From Aphidius gifuensis (Eukaryota; Arthropoda; Insecta; Hymenoptera; Braconidae), in NCBI RefSeq assembly GCF_014905175.1, contig NC_057789.1, positions 28,392,555 to 28,456,554 of the forward strand: a stretch of DNA of 64,000 nucleotides, in the 5' to 3' direction. Every line of letters begins with the position of its first letter. Position 1 is the first letter of the stretch. The notes under the pieces are model-generated. The model did no database searches. It was not told the DNA's origin and saw only the letters and a program-made list of their open reading frames with translations. This document shows positions 50,301-63,964 of the stretch, piece after piece. The position numbers and the translations under genes were made by a program.

Positions 50301-53300
50301 TATACTGCTCCAAACAGCTCCCGTAAAATTTCATTTTAAAAAATAATCATAAAAACTACAAAAAAATTCTTACAGCTACATAAGTATAAGCAAAGTGACT
50401 CGTTCACCATTTTAAGTAATAAAAAAAAAAAAAAAATATAAACTGCATGCCTTATCCTTATCATTTAGAAAATAAAACCTTCACTCAATCTGTGAGTTAA
50501 AATCTCAAGCTCAAGTTGAAAGTAACAGCATGATTAATTCGAGGTAATGTTGCTCTGTAAAAAAAAAAATAGCCATCATCAGAGAATAAAAAGAAAAGAG
50601 AAAATAAATGAAAAAAAAAAAATTACAAATTGAGAGAGGAAACGAATTAAGGTACTTCAGCACAATAATGTTGCATTCACGGTCCGTTTCCCATTCCGAC
50701 GAGCATTTATCGGACGCCACCGTCAATCATACACGCTTGGTGCATTTCTTGACGGCAAATCGACACGACACGATCGGCTTTAATCACTTTGTCGATATAC
50801 AAAAAAATAAAAAAAATAAAAATGTAACAAACTTGTAAAAATGTATTTTGAAAAAAAACAATATACACAAAAAACATTAAAATAAAAAATATATGAAAAT
50901 TAATATACTAAAGTTGGCATTCATGTTAAAAATTAAAATACAGCTTGTACATATATATGAAAATAAGCTTTGACTTTATAATAAACGAGAGTTAAATCGT
51001 TGGTATTTTTGGAAAGTGGCCGACCATTAAGAATAAATTTTTGCAAAGAAGATGTACGAATTAGAGTCGTCATTTTATATACAAATGTATTTAGTAATTT
51101 TGTTGGCTGTGTATATTAGACACTCATTTACTATCAACAGGAAGAAAGCTATATATTTGCAAAATTTTATAAACAAATTCAATTTTTTTTTTACTTATTT
51201 AACTCATAGTAATAACTACTTGAGCTTTTTTTTGCTTTTATCGCATTAAGTTCACTTTTATTTCAAGTTCAATTTATTTTATAAATTTAAAGTAAATATA
51301 TTTTGTTGTTGTTTAAATTATTTTATTAATATTTATTAATATTTTATTTTTTTTTCATGACAATTTTCATGATGATGATGATGAGGCTGCTATATGTTAC
51401 AGCTCATTGAAAATGTCTACAAAAATATAAATGTAATTTATTTATAAAACCCCAGACTTCCTCCGCAGGGAAAACTAACAAAAACATAAACTAAAATTTT
51501 ATATACACAAACTTTTTAATATTTTTCATTATATATTTAATCTAAAAAATTAAAAAAATTAAATTTCTTCTCACAACTGTGTGTGATTTTAATATAAATC
51601 CACTTTTCACCTCTAAATATCATCAAAATCCATTTAATATTCTCATTCAAATGTAAACACTTGAATATAAAAATTTAATTAAAATTCACATACTCATGTA
51701 AATTACATATATTTTATTATACGGTTATAATATTTATACATATTGACAGTTAAATGTAAATTTTTAATATTAAATTATTATTAATGTTGATGAAAAAATC
51801 GAAAAAAAAAAAAATTAAATAAATAAAGTGAAAGGAAATATAAATAAATATTATATTAAATAAAAAAAAAAAATATCAAATAAAAGAAAAATAAAATAAT
51901 ACTGTTAGCACCGTTAAAATAGTCTTTACGATTTTGCTTTTTGGTCTTTGACAATTTGCCGACAACGTCAATATATATGACGATTACGACAAGGATCGTT
52001 TTGGTCCTTTGGCAAAGCATCATACATCCAATAAAATACATTTACCATTAAGCTAAACCCATGACTCAAACCAAAGAAGAACTACGAGTTGCAAAAATGA
52101 CGTTTTACTGTATGCAAAATTTTTTAAAAAAATACAAATTACCTGATGCATTATACAGTTGACCTGCTGCTTTTCGTCTGTAATGCATTTTAAAATATAT
52201 ATTATTTATTTATTTTTTTTTTTTATATATTTATAACCAACACATCTCTCTTGTTATTTCGTTTTTTTTTTAATTTTATATTTACGATTTTTTTATATTT
52301 ATTTTTTACGAGTTTCACTCTATTCATTTTATCGTTCAGACATATGTAATAACAGTCCATTGTTATAAGGCAGTATAATCAATGAGGTGTCGTGGTTTTT
52401 TACTCAATGTTTGACCTCTTATTAAATAAATTTATATTTTTTTATTTTTTTTTTTTTTTTACATATTGGAACTTTGTATTTTTTACCACCTGCACAAATC
52501 TTTACACCACACACTTTTAAAATATCACATAAAAATTTTTATTTTTATTTTTAAATTTTGATATTATTTTGTTGTTAAAATTAGATAAATAAATTTTTTA
52601 TTTTAAATGAGATTATTTATTAATTTAAATTGCTATTATTTATTATGAAAATTTTTAATTAATTTATTTATTTATTGTTTAAATATTTAATTTTATTTTA
52701 TATACAAATAAATTGATTTTTTAAATTTCAAATTGATAAAATTTATTTAACAAAAGCAAATTAATTAATATTTTTTTTTTTGCTTATTCAAGATAAATAT
52801 AAAAACAATTTATTTTCAATATTAATTAATTTTTTATATATACACAAGTTTTCTCTGATTTTCTCCGTTATTCCTTCGTTTCTCTCCAATATTTTTCTCT
52901 GACTTTCTCCATGATTCCTCTGTTTCTCTCCGATATTTTTTTCATTTTTCTTTAATTTTCTCCGCATTCCCTCGAAGTAGAATTGTGAAAAAAAAATGAA
53001 TGAAAATCTGAGAAATTATTTAAGAAAAAAAAATATGTCCAGCAAAATTAAACGGCAGTTGAATTGTACCAGAATAATTGGAAATTTAAATATCTGTGAT
53101 GGTACATACCGTCAAAAACAAAATTATTGTTATTGTTTTTTTTTCCAAATCACTTGTAATCCCTGTAAAAAATTTTTTCTCTACTCGTTCTGACGGCTGA
53201 CCGTGACTAACTTGACTAACTTGACTTTACTTAAATACGATTTACCAAATTTTCTGTATAAAAATTCTGTAAAATAATTTTCTGTATAAAAATATAACAA

Positions 53301-56300
53301 AATAATAAATCACTATATTTCAGCTAACTTCACAATAAACAAAATATAATAACAAAATAAAAACCTTTTAGTGTGAAATTAGCTGAAATAAAGTGATTTT
53401 TTAAATAGAAAAATTTAAAATTATAAATTAAAATATTTGATAATAAAAATATCAATTTTATTAAACTTTTCATTACTTGATTATCTACTGGAACATTGAT
53501 ATATCATATCTAAAAAATTAAAAATTCTCGTCTAGCATTATTCGTCTTTTAATTTCTAAAAAATATATATAATTTTTCATTTTTATTTGGTGATATATGA
53601 AAATGTTTGCACGAGGTATATATACGTAATATTTTGATGGCAAGTTTGGTGCCGAAGCGTGTTATTCTCAAAAGTAAAAATGAAAATAAATATATATATG
53701 TTTAAATAAAATAAAGAGATGAGATGTGGAAGATTTGTATATATATTCTTTGATGTTTGGCGGCATATGAAAAATTTTAAGTTAGGCGCCTCTTCTTTAA
53801 CCGGATGTCACGATTGACAACATCAAAGACTAAAACCAACCCCCTGTGTACTTATATATATATAAATTTTTTTTCCTATTTGCATCTACTCCCGGAAACT
53901 CTAAACATTAAAAAATACATATATATATATTTATTAACAAACATCTATATCAGTTGAACAAGCAAACTATTCTAATACCTTTTGAAATTTTAATTTACTC
54001 GTCAATTTTTAAATGAAATTTTTGACTATTTACCTTAAAATATGCTAAATAAAAATACAAACAAACATAATAATTGAAGTTGAATATATAAATAAAGACA
54101 AAAAAATTTAAGCTAAAAAATAAAAAGCAGCAAAAGAATATTCTGGTAAATTGAACACTTTCCATCGAGATGAAATCACCGAGTTTGCGAGACAACGGTT
54201 TTCCTCTGGAATATAATAAGCAGACATTGTGGTTTAAAAAAAAAAAAAAAATAATAGAAAAAACTTAATCAGACTTTTGTGGATTAGGGGAAAAAGTGTC
54301 TAGAAAAAAAAAAATATATACACTCAATGGCCCATGTATACCTGCGACCCTCCAATCCTGTGTCCAACGACTTCCAACTTCAAAACTCCTCTTGTTCCAT
54401 ATTTTAAAAAAAATACAAAAATAATAATAATTTTTATTAAAAAATTAATGATACTATCTAATTAAATTTTGTTTATATATATAGTTATTTTTCAAGTTGC
54501 TTTTTCTTTAATAATTTTACGAAAAGTTTACTTGTGTTTTTTAAAAATTCTTTTTGTAAATTCAAAAAAAATTTAAATTAAAAAATAAATTACCATGTTG
54601 TTAATTTGTTTAAAAATATTAATTATTTTTTTTTTATAATTTAGAGTTTATCAATTAATTAAATAACATGTTTACATGTCACACTGGTTTGAAATTATAA
54701 AATATATTTCTACAAATATGCAATTCATCGTGACACGTTGTCCTATTACTTTTGCAAAGATATAAATATATTAAATTATTAAACTATTTTGCAGAAAAAT
54801 TAGTACACAAGGTGCAGCACCAGTTGTGCATATTATCACTAAAAAAAATAAATAATTCTTGCAAAGTTTTAATATAATATTTTAAATTTTGTGTAAATGT
54901 CAAAATTTAATTTAATGCCATTTATTAAAATTTTATATTTACAATATTTAAATGTCTGATGCAATTGATGATAGTGTGGGTGTTTGATACACATATGTTG
55001 AGGTTTTTAAATAAAAAAAAATATGCAACAGCAGCAAAATCAGTAGCAGTAGTTGTATAGTCGAAGGCCAACGGCCATATATTTATTTATTTAATTTTTA
55101 TTTTTTAACTCATGGTAAAATCAAGTTTGTTTGTGTATGTTCAAGTTGTTGTTGATCAAGAATTCGCATCTCTCTGTGTAGATATATATTTTTTTATTCC
55201 AACTTGGGCCACCCTGCAAGCTTAAATATACATGTATTTTAATAGTCTTGATAGCAGACACAAATAGTAATTGATTTATTCATTATAATAACTAAATTAT
55301 ATTGCGGAAAATTGATTCATCATTTTAATTTATTTATTAAATTTAATATTTCTTTTATTCATTTTTATTTTTCTTATTTATTAACAAATTTAATTTTATT
55401 AATATTTTTTCGACTTACAACTATAATATTTATTTGAAATTAAAATAGATTTCATCTGTTAAAAGGTGGATATTTTAAAGATTATTTACAGTCAATAATC
55501 ACATGTTATTTTTGATAAATAAAATAACGAAAAATGATAATATTGAAATTTCCTTTTTTTTTTTTGAATATATTCAATCACACAATCGATTATTATTTTG
55601 ACTCATCAGCATTATTAATGATGAATCATCCGGTTTTTAAATATTTGATAATATCTGTAAAAAAAAAATAATAAAATACGAGTCAATAAACACGTTAATG
55701 ATTACACCTCATTGAGCAGATGGTTCGATGCCCTCTTTCAATAAAAATTCAATAAAAAATATACAAAAAATTTATCTTTTATATAGTTAGATATATCTAA
55801 AATTATACTCGAAAATTATTATATTTTTTAAAAACAAATTAACATTAATTTCATTAAACTATAATTGAATAAAAAAAATTAATGAAATTATATACATTTT
55901 CTTTTTAAATAATAGTTAAAATGAAATAAAAAAATATAATTATCAACAATTTATTAGCATGATTTTGAATTATTTAAATTGATTATAAATAACGAGTTGA
56001 AAGTTTATAAATTAAATATCAAATTATCATGTCATTTAAATATTTTAAATTATTTTTTTTTTTTACAATGATTAGAAATATAATTTAGCAGTTTGGTAAA
56101 TTAAATTTATACATGTAAACTGTTTTAAGTGGTATTAGAAATAGTGGCTTCTGTGATTAGCTAAATATTATAATTGGAAGTGTCCAAAGTAGACAGAAAA
56201 TTACACAACAAAATTGGCTTATTCATATATATAAAATTTCTAAAAGTTTTTCATTGCGGTTCTTTTTAGGTTTAACTATTTTTTTTTTCTCTTTTTTTTT

Positions 56301-59300
56301 TATATCTTCTCTTTTGAACAACCGGGTGCGGCTTCGATTATTTCGGAGAAATTGGTGCCCCATCCTTCTAAATGGCCCCATAATTTTTTTATATATATAA
56401 ACTTTGTGAAGGGTTATTTGTTTCTTTTTTAAATTCGTTTATAAATGTATAAGTTTATCCTTGTTTGATCGACCCGGACACACTGAAAGGGTCTCACCTG
56501 GCATCACATTAACCTCACCCATCATCAGCCCATCATTATATTTTCAGTTAATTTGCCTGACGCATAATCTTCCGTAACTTAACACTGAAGAAGGAAAAAA
56601 AATTATATTATAAAAATAAAAACTACTGAAAATATATATACATAAAAAAAGCCTCAAATTTTTTCATAAATATTTTTTTATAAATTAATGAAAATTAATA
56701 TTTAAATGAAATAATTGTTTTTTTTTCGGCAAATTTATTTTTATAACAGTTTATTTAATTTTTCCACAATAAATAAATAAATAAATAAGCAATTTTTCAA
56801 TGTAATATATTTTATATAAAACAAAAAAAATTACTCACAATTTTTTTATGATAAAAATTTGAAATAAATTCTTTTATCAGTGTAAAAATAAAATGAAAAT
56901 AAAAAAAATATATTACATTTAATTATTATAAATAAATAACTATCATACACTGATTGAGATTAAAATAAAAAATAATAATTATTAAAATTTCAAATTCATT
57001 TATATTTTTAAATTGCAACATGATAATATTTACCAAATTATTTTTCATGTAAATGATTTAATTTTTAAAAAATAATACCAAATAAATTGTGCACATAGCT
57101 AATTTAATTTACAATTAATACTAAACATTGACAATATTATTATTAACAAATTTACATTATTTAAATATTTATATATAAATTTAAAATCTATTCATAAATT
57201 CTATCAAAATATTGTAGCTTATAATACAAAATATATTGCAAGTTTAAATTGAAAAAATAAAATTTCTTACATTGGCATTTAACGCAAATATAAATACTGA
57301 GATATGTATGCAAATATTGTACATACATGTGCATTATAACCACTCAAACAAGTACAAGTTAAAATTGAAAAAAAAAAGTAGAAAAATTGCGGGTATTACA
57401 CCTCGAGTAATTTTTATTTTTCACGCCTGAACGATACTTAAGCTCTTGGTGTATACATACATCGATGAAAGACTAAATCAACAAGGGTCCTGTACATACA
57501 ATAAACACAAAAAAAAATAAATAAAATAAAATAAAAAAATACCTATTCCTTCGTATTATTGCATATACAATATCCAAAAATATTTGAGCATAGCTGGTTA
57601 CATACATATTTGACACCAAATAATATACCCTTCATGTACTTTTAAAAAATGTATATAAAATTTATATAAAACTTGTGTTTAAGACATGTGGCTTTTTTAA
57701 TTTCACTCTTCATCATATTCAACTATCAATAATACTATTCATTTATTTATTTAAAAATCCACCACATAAAATCTATACCAAAATAGAATATAAAAAAATC
57801 TCTCCTTTTCTTAATTATGCACTAAATTTTTTCTATCAAACAATTGCAACATTTTTTTATGTAAATAAAGATAAATATAACTTTGTGTGTTGATAAAAAA
57901 AAAAAATTATAATATCAATAAAAACCGTGTTGATTGAGATGAATAGTTGTAGGTCATAAAATTATTTAAAAAAAAAAAAACTTAAAACTTTGATGAATTG
58001 ATAATTGATGACAAAATGTTGATAATAATTAAATTAAAAACTATTATAATAACAAAGAATAAATTTGTATACATACGTGAAATATTTAAATGAAAAAATA
58101 AAATAGAAAAAAGAAAAAAAAATTAAATAAATGAAAAAAAAAAAGGATGAATAAGATAGTGACTTTTGTTGTGCGGAGATAACCATTATAGGACACTGGG
58201 TATACACTTTACTTGATATCCCTTGGGTAACACCCACATATAAAATGTATTTTTTTATTTTATATTTTTTTATATATTTTTTATTTCAATTCGTATTATT
58301 GAAATGTGAATAAACATAGAGGACATTCCCACGTGACTTTCTCAGTTTAATTATCATTTGCCATTTGTGCTGAGTATATAAAAAAAAATTAAAAAAAAAA
58401 GTAAAAACCATACACACTCACATGGATTTATATATAAATTTATAGACGAAGGATATCAAAATAACACTTTGGTTTAAATGTGCATGTGTTATTTGTCAGA
58501 TTTAATATATCCGTGTGCAATTTAAAACTATTTGCAATATAAATATGATATTTCTCAAGACGCATGTACTTATATATACAAGCTGATAAATTTTCTTTGC
58601 TATATAATGTGTTATAATAAATAAATTAAATAAACGTTTCATGCATTTTATGATATCCCTATGACAAATTTTTAACTTAATCATCGGAATTTAAATGTGA
58701 CAAGTTGTATATATATTCTAATGATTAAGATGTTTTATAATTTGTGGGAGTTTATATTCACACCCAGCTTGAGGATTATTTTACAATTCAATTTACATTT
58801 TTTTTCTAATAAATACATAGTATAATTATAATTAATAATAATAATTTAACAAAATAGTAATTAAATTTTTCATACGATAAATAAATAAACAATTTTAAAA
58901 TTTTTCTTCAATGAAAAACAATTAATTGATTATTATTTTGACTCATTGGAATTGTTAATAATAATTACTTGTAAAAAATAAAATTATTAATTATTAATAG
59001 GCCTTTTATTAATCTACAAAATTAGCTTGATAAATGTAAAATATTTTTAAAATGCATATGTACAACATGTTGAGTTAGTGAGTATTATCATCCAGGGTAA
59101 TTCAATATATGTGCCTGATGGTAAATTTAAGACCAGGGGCTAAAATAAAAATTTACTTGATGGCCACCCCGTTGTTCATAACGATGACTATCCTGAGGCC
59201 TTGATTTAATATTATTTTTATTTTTATATAATATTTTTAAACATCAAAATATACTTACTTATATTATATATTTTTTTTGTTATATTAAAATATGCTATCA

Positions 59301-62300
59301 TGTTTATCTGGAATATCCAGCTGAGATTATGGACATTTAAAGTGTCTTGTCTACATTTCCACAATCCATAATTAGCTTCTTCTTTTTTTTTTTTATTTAT
59401 ATCTTCTTCTTCTTCTTCTTTTTCTTCTCTATCATCCAGTTGCAACATAAGAAAACACGTTAAATTAATTTTTTTTTATTTTCATTTTTATGAATATGTT
59501 AGTATTCTATATAAAATGTGTTTTTATTTATATAAAATTATTTATTATAAATATACATCAACATGATTTTAATCATACACACCTGGTAGCTTGTATTTTA
59601 ATTACTCAATATATGAAAAAACATGTTTATAATTATTATTATTATTATTTAAAAAAACCCAAACGATAAATATGAATTTTTTTTTTTGAAATTTTTCATT
59701 TACAATAATTATTTCCTCAATGAAATATTATTATTGATTTAAAAATTGATTGATCGATATAAACTATCTAATGTCCAGATAAATTTTTTGATATTTTAAT
59801 TTTTTTCAAAACTAAATTAAAATTATTAATGAATTTTTAAATTTTTTTTATATATTTGATTTCTTGTGAAGTTTATTTTCCTTTTTATTTAGGTCTCTAT
59901 TGAATGTGAATAATATTGTTGGGCTTATGAATTTATTATTATATGTGTGTTGTATTTTTAATTTATGAAAAAAAATTATTATGAATGCTCAGTGGCAAAT
60001 GGGCCCTATCACTGTCGTCTTAACAAAGCACGCGACTGACGTGGTTATGACGGCAACAGGATACCTTGAGTCTATCATTGGGGTAAATTTTTTCCAAACA
60101 ATAATCGTCATTTAAATGTAATAACGATGATAATAAAAAGCCCTTATATATAATTTTATTTTTTTTTTTTTTTGTTAATAATGAATAGAGAATTTAAATA
60201 TAATATGCATTATCGAATTTGAATATGAACTTTTTCATCCACTTGGCGCTTTGTCAAGCTGTCTTATAATTCAACCCTTACATATTTAAAAAAAAAAAAT
60301 AAACAAACTCTGCAACTTGGATCTCTTATTTCCTTTTTTTTTATATATATTTTCATTCATTTTTTTTTTAATTATTATAACTTTTTAAACATTCAATAAT
60401 TAGCCAAAGTCGATTGTTTTTCGTTTCAATTTTTCTTGTTACTTGTTATTTGATAAAAAAAATTTCAAAGCATTCAGGGATGAAAATTAATTGATTTAAA
60501 AAATAAAAAACATTCAAGGTATTATCCAGGTGATATTTATGATTGTGTATAAATTTTATTAAGTTAATATTTTAGCATAAATAAATACACTTGCTGCAAT
60601 ATTCTGTATCTTCTTTATTTTTTTTTTATTTTTTTATATGTTTTGTATATTAATGTAAACATGTATTTCGTATTTTAGTATTATTATTGATTTTAATATT
60701 GCGTGATGAAAACCTCTCAGACTTTTGTATGATGATGATGATGATGATGTCGATGATGGTACCACTTGAATATTGTTTTTAGCCGAGCTTAAATGTCAAT
60801 AATGTAAACTTGACACGATACACATCGACAAACATTGAGCTTATAGTGTTCAATGAATATTAAAAATAAGGGGAAATATATATTTGTTGATTTTACGTAT
60901 TAAGACATGAAATCTTGTACATATTACTTATCGATTGAGACCATTTAACCGAGTGAAAAATAATATCAAAAAAGGAATACTTTTGAATAAGAAATTCAAT
61001 ATGTAATTTATTTATTAAGATATAAATTTTAATTTATTATTTATATGTTATACATAAAATTAAGAGAAAGCTGAACGATAAATACTTTCACGATTTACAT
61101 TATAAATATATATTTTTTTTCTTTGGCTTAAAATAATTACAATGTTATTTTTTAATTAATTTTTTTCACTAAAATTACACGAAAACGAAATTATATTTAT
61201 TCATTTACAAAATTGTATTTTGATAAAATGAATATTTGTTATTTATTTTTAAATTAAATGCAATTTTTTTCCAGTTGAATTAAGAATTTTAATATTTTTT
61301 ATAAAATATGCTGCGGGAAAAATTAAAAAATTGATCCTTGAACAACAAGTAGTCGTTTTCATGAATAAAACTTCCATCTTTGAGTCATTAAAACTCCGAT
61401 AAAATACTTTATAATATACTTTTTTTTACTTGTATTGTATAGGACAGACACGTTATGAGTTTATGCATCTGTCTCGAATTTTTTTGTATTATTTAATCGT
61501 TTTTTTTTCATATTTTTTTTACTCTCATTTCGATTTTAATTCTTCGTATGTTTTAAAAAAGTTTCTTCGTCTTTCCATAAAGAAATACCCGCAAACGATT
61601 TACAAGAATTCAAAGCCTCTTATATACCGACCTGTAATCTTTTACCCCTTGAAATAAAAAAAAATAAAAAACAGCTCTAATTATACAGCTTTTTTTTTTT
61701 TTTTTTTGGCGCACTCCTGAATATATATTCCATCATCTAATTGGTTTTCTCACTTTTAAAGTGGGACCCATTTGAGCAGTTTCTTTCAGATAAATTATAA
61801 AATATATATATTTTTTTTTTTTTTGTTTTTTATATTTCTCTAGTATAATATATTATTCTGAACAAGGATTTTAAATTATTTTAATATACATCACACATTT
61901 TTATAATATAAAATTGTACTTGAAAAAAAAGCCTCAAATTTTTTCCTAAATATTTTATTTATAAATTAATGAAAATTAATATTTAAATGAAATAATTGTT
62001 TTTTTTTCGGCAAATTTATTTTTATAACAGTTTATTTAATTTTTCCACAATAAATAAATAAATAAATAAGCAATTTTTCAATGTAATATATTTTATATAA
62101 AACAAAAAAAATTACTCACAATTTTTTTATGATAAAAATTTGAAATAAATTCTTTTATCAGTGTAAAAATAAAATGAAAATAAAAAAAATATATTACATT
62201 TAATTATTATAAATAAATAACTATCATACACTGATTGAGATTAAAATAAAAAATAATAATTATTAAAATTTAAAATTCATTTATATTTTTAAATTGCAAC

Positions 62301-63964
62301 ATGATAATATTTACCAAATTATTTTTCATGTAAATGATTTAATTTTTAAAAAATAATACCAAATAAATTGTGCACATAGCTAATTTAATTTACAATTAAT
62401 ACTAAACATTGACAATATTATTATTAAAAAATTTACATTATTTAAATATTTATATATAAATTTAAAATCTACATAAATTCTATCGAAGTATTTTAAATTT
62501 TCAACAAAAAGAAATGAAGAAAGGCATTTTTTGTAATTAATCATTAATGGTGATATTGTTAATTTTAATTTTAGGTACTTGGGAGTTGAGCCAAGATTTG
62601 CAGTAGGTACTGAAAACAGTCCAGGTGGTCCCGCTGACAGTGTATCACAGATTGGTGCTGGTGTCATTGGTCCAGCCAGTGCCGAAAGAAACTGTAAGAA
62701 CTCACACTTGACGGTTAAACAGCAGGGGATATGTTCACGCTCACCTCAGATTCTCCAGGTGAGTTTTATCCATACCTTATCTGATCAAAAGAAATAAAGA
62801 AAAAGGAGAATAAAAGAAGAAAAAAAAGATTTAAAAAAAAAAAAACACATAAAATAAAAAATACACAAGCCAGGGCGTAACAAACTTGACGCTTCTTATT
62901 GCAACGACGATCATTTATATATTACATTTTTTTCCTTTCTTTCTCAATATTCATTTTTTTTTAGCTTTCTTTACATCCTCTTGCTTTTGCACATTATATA
63001 CACTCAACAAAAAAATTATTAAATACTTGTAATCATTGCACAAAAACCGTAAATGTAATTTTAAAATTTTTTTCAAAAAAAAAAAACATTCAATAATTTA
63101 TAACTAGAAAAATAATGGCAAAAAAAAAAAATCTAAAAGCTCTTTTAAAAGCTTTAAATAGATTCTATTTTGCTGTATAATTTTTTTTTTTATTTGACAA
63201 TATTTTGAATGAATAAAATAGATGGAAAAAAAAAAAAAAAACAAAACTCTTGTATCTTTGTAATTTAGTGATATTTAAAAAATTAAATTTTTTATTTTTC
63301 TTCCCACGATAACGACAAAAAAAAAAATAAAAATAAAAAAAGCAGTAATATATATTCTTTGATGAACAAATGTAAGCTTGTTTGCTTAATGTAAAAACCT
63401 CGTTCGAATACTTATGAATGACGACAAGCCAGTGTATATATATTTTTGGTCTTTTGTAACAAACCGACATAAAATTATTTCAAATGAAAGGTATTTTTTT
63501 AAAAATGAATATTTATATTTATGCTAGTTTTGTGATGAATTCAAGCGAAGAAAATCAACTATGAATCGTCATATACATCCTGAAGAATCGATTTATAAAT
63601 ATACATTTGAAAAAAAAAATAAAAAAAAGCATTTAATTTAAAGTTTCAAGTCAAATGCACACACTGTGTGCGGTAAATTGACGATAAAAATAATAAAAAA
63701 GTCAAATGACATGAAATAAATAGTAATAAATTTGAAAAATAATATAAAATAATCAATTTACCTTTTGTAAATGTACATTGTGTTATTTTTCAAATGTTCA
63801 TTCAACAATTTTTTCAACATTTTTTTTCTGTCATTTACAGGCTGTAAGTGCTGGGGCAAGATTGGCCATTGAAGAATGCCAGCATCAATTTCATTCAGCC
63901 AGATGGAATTGTTCAATCAGTATGGAAAATCCAGAAAATATATTTGGTGGTGTTATGCTAGTCA
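35305..63964 (+). CDS. Wnt family secreted ligand, N-terminal part (continues beyond the window)
   Basis: Exons 35305-35375, 62575-62758 and 63841-63964, phases compatible; the next exon should open with S-R-E and lies outside. Exon 1 encodes a signal peptide (MNQIFKIIFLTIVISHHG) and then NANWW across the junction into YLG, like the start of several Wnt proteins. Exon 2 has a Gly/Pro/Ala-rich spacer and the first Cys (NCKNSHLTVKQQGICSRSPQ). Exon 3 has the Wnt signature (SAGARLAIEECQHQF, ARWNCS) and IFGGVMLV. Wnts are lipidated, secreted ligands for Frizzled receptors. The lipidated Ser and most cysteines lie outside. I could not assign the subfamily from this part. The first intron spans about 27.2 kb. 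Confidence 0.9.
40254..40788 (+). repeat. tRNA-derived SINE-like repeat, copy 1
   Basis: About 530 bp shared with 48283-48792. Contains a pol III box A TGGCCTAGTGG (40353-40363) and box B GAGTTCGAATC (40404-40414). Between them GGCA-AGCTCCC-TGCC can form an anticodon-like arm with CTC in a 7-nt loop. The T stem and acceptor stem do not pair, so it is not a working tRNA. Ends in an A-rich region. Shared sequence also extends about 95 bp upstream of the tRNA-like head. Confidence 0.65.
42640..42700 (+). repeat. Possible further tRNA-derived SINE head
   Basis: TGGCCTGGTGGTT (42646-42658) resembles the box A of the other copies, and GTTGGTTTAAATCTCC (about 42674-42689) resembles a degraded box B. 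The rest is not like the other two copies. Confidence 0.35.
43075..43110 (+). repeat. CTGCATCAA minisatellite
   Basis: Four units of CTGCATCAA, the last with an extra CAA, in the Wnt intron. Confidence 0.8.
47760..47787 (+). repeat. (CAA)n microsatellite between CAT/CATC repeats
   Basis: Uninterrupted CAA triplets flanked by ATC/CAT triplet runs (47741-47805). Confidence 0.85.
48121..48282 (+). repeat. Left copy of a 160-bp direct repeat flanking SINE copy 2
   Basis: Matches 48841-49000 with few differences (shared core AAAAAAAATCTTCAAATTCA), exactly 720 bp away. The SINE-containing unit lies between the two. Confidence 0.7.
48283..48792 (+). repeat. tRNA-derived SINE-like repeat, copy 2
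   Basis: Box A TGGCCTAGTGG (48386-48396) is intact; box B has decayed to AAGTTCAAATC (48438-48448). The segment after box B is shortened and altered relative to copy 1, and the 3' half (from ATAGTTAGAACAAATAACTC) is nearly identical. A TA dinucleotide run (about 48645-48666) expands the A-rich tract. Confidence 0.65.
48841..49000 (+). repeat. Right copy of the 160-bp direct repeat flanking SINE copy 2
   Basis: See 48121-48282; it follows SINE copy 2 after about 50 bp of unique sequence. Confidence 0.7.
52849..52976 (+). repeat. 44-bp minisatellite (about three units)
   Basis: Units start near 52850, 52893 and 52937, each pyrimidine-rich with TTTCTCTGA, TTTCTCC and TTTCTCTCC blocks; the third unit is diverged. 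Lies in the Wnt intron. Confidence 0.7.
53308..53398. repeat. Inverted repeat / long hairpin
   Basis: Arm 53308-53333 (AATCACTATATTTCAGCTAA...) pairs with arm 53371-53398 (...TTAGCTGAAATAAAGTGATT) with about three mismatches and a loop of about 37 nt. Could be a small MITE or a hairpin RNA; the sequence alone does not decide. Confidence 0.6.
56644..57211 (+). repeat. 560-bp direct repeat in the Wnt intron, copy 1
   Basis: From GCCTCAAATTTTTT to TTTAAAATCTA...CATAAATTCTATC; almost identical to 61923-62487, differing at only a handful of positions and small indels. Noncoding. Confidence 0.85.
61923..62487 (+). repeat. 560-bp direct repeat in the Wnt intron, copy 2
   Basis: Near-identical partner of 56644-57211, ending fewer than 100 bp before the acceptor of Wnt exon 2, so it supplies most of the sequence just upstream of that splice site. 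Confidence 0.85.

Larger units (their letters stand above)
35376..62574 (+). other. Wnt intron 1 (about 27 kb)
   Basis: Donor GTAAGT at 35376; acceptor TTTTAG ending at 62574. No supported protein-coding gene lies inside on either strand; the open frames present are low-complexity. Less AT-rich islands stand out at about 35590-35700, 37990-38110, 39430-39620, 45360-45480, 45660-45760, 46600-46730, 49540-49790, 50650-50780, 56310-56390 and 60000-60080, and are candidates for conserved enhancers. Repeats found within are listed separately. Confidence 0.75.

Noticed and set aside
52849..52976. CRISPR-like array
   Set aside because: Contiguous diverged tandem units without spacers, in an animal genome.
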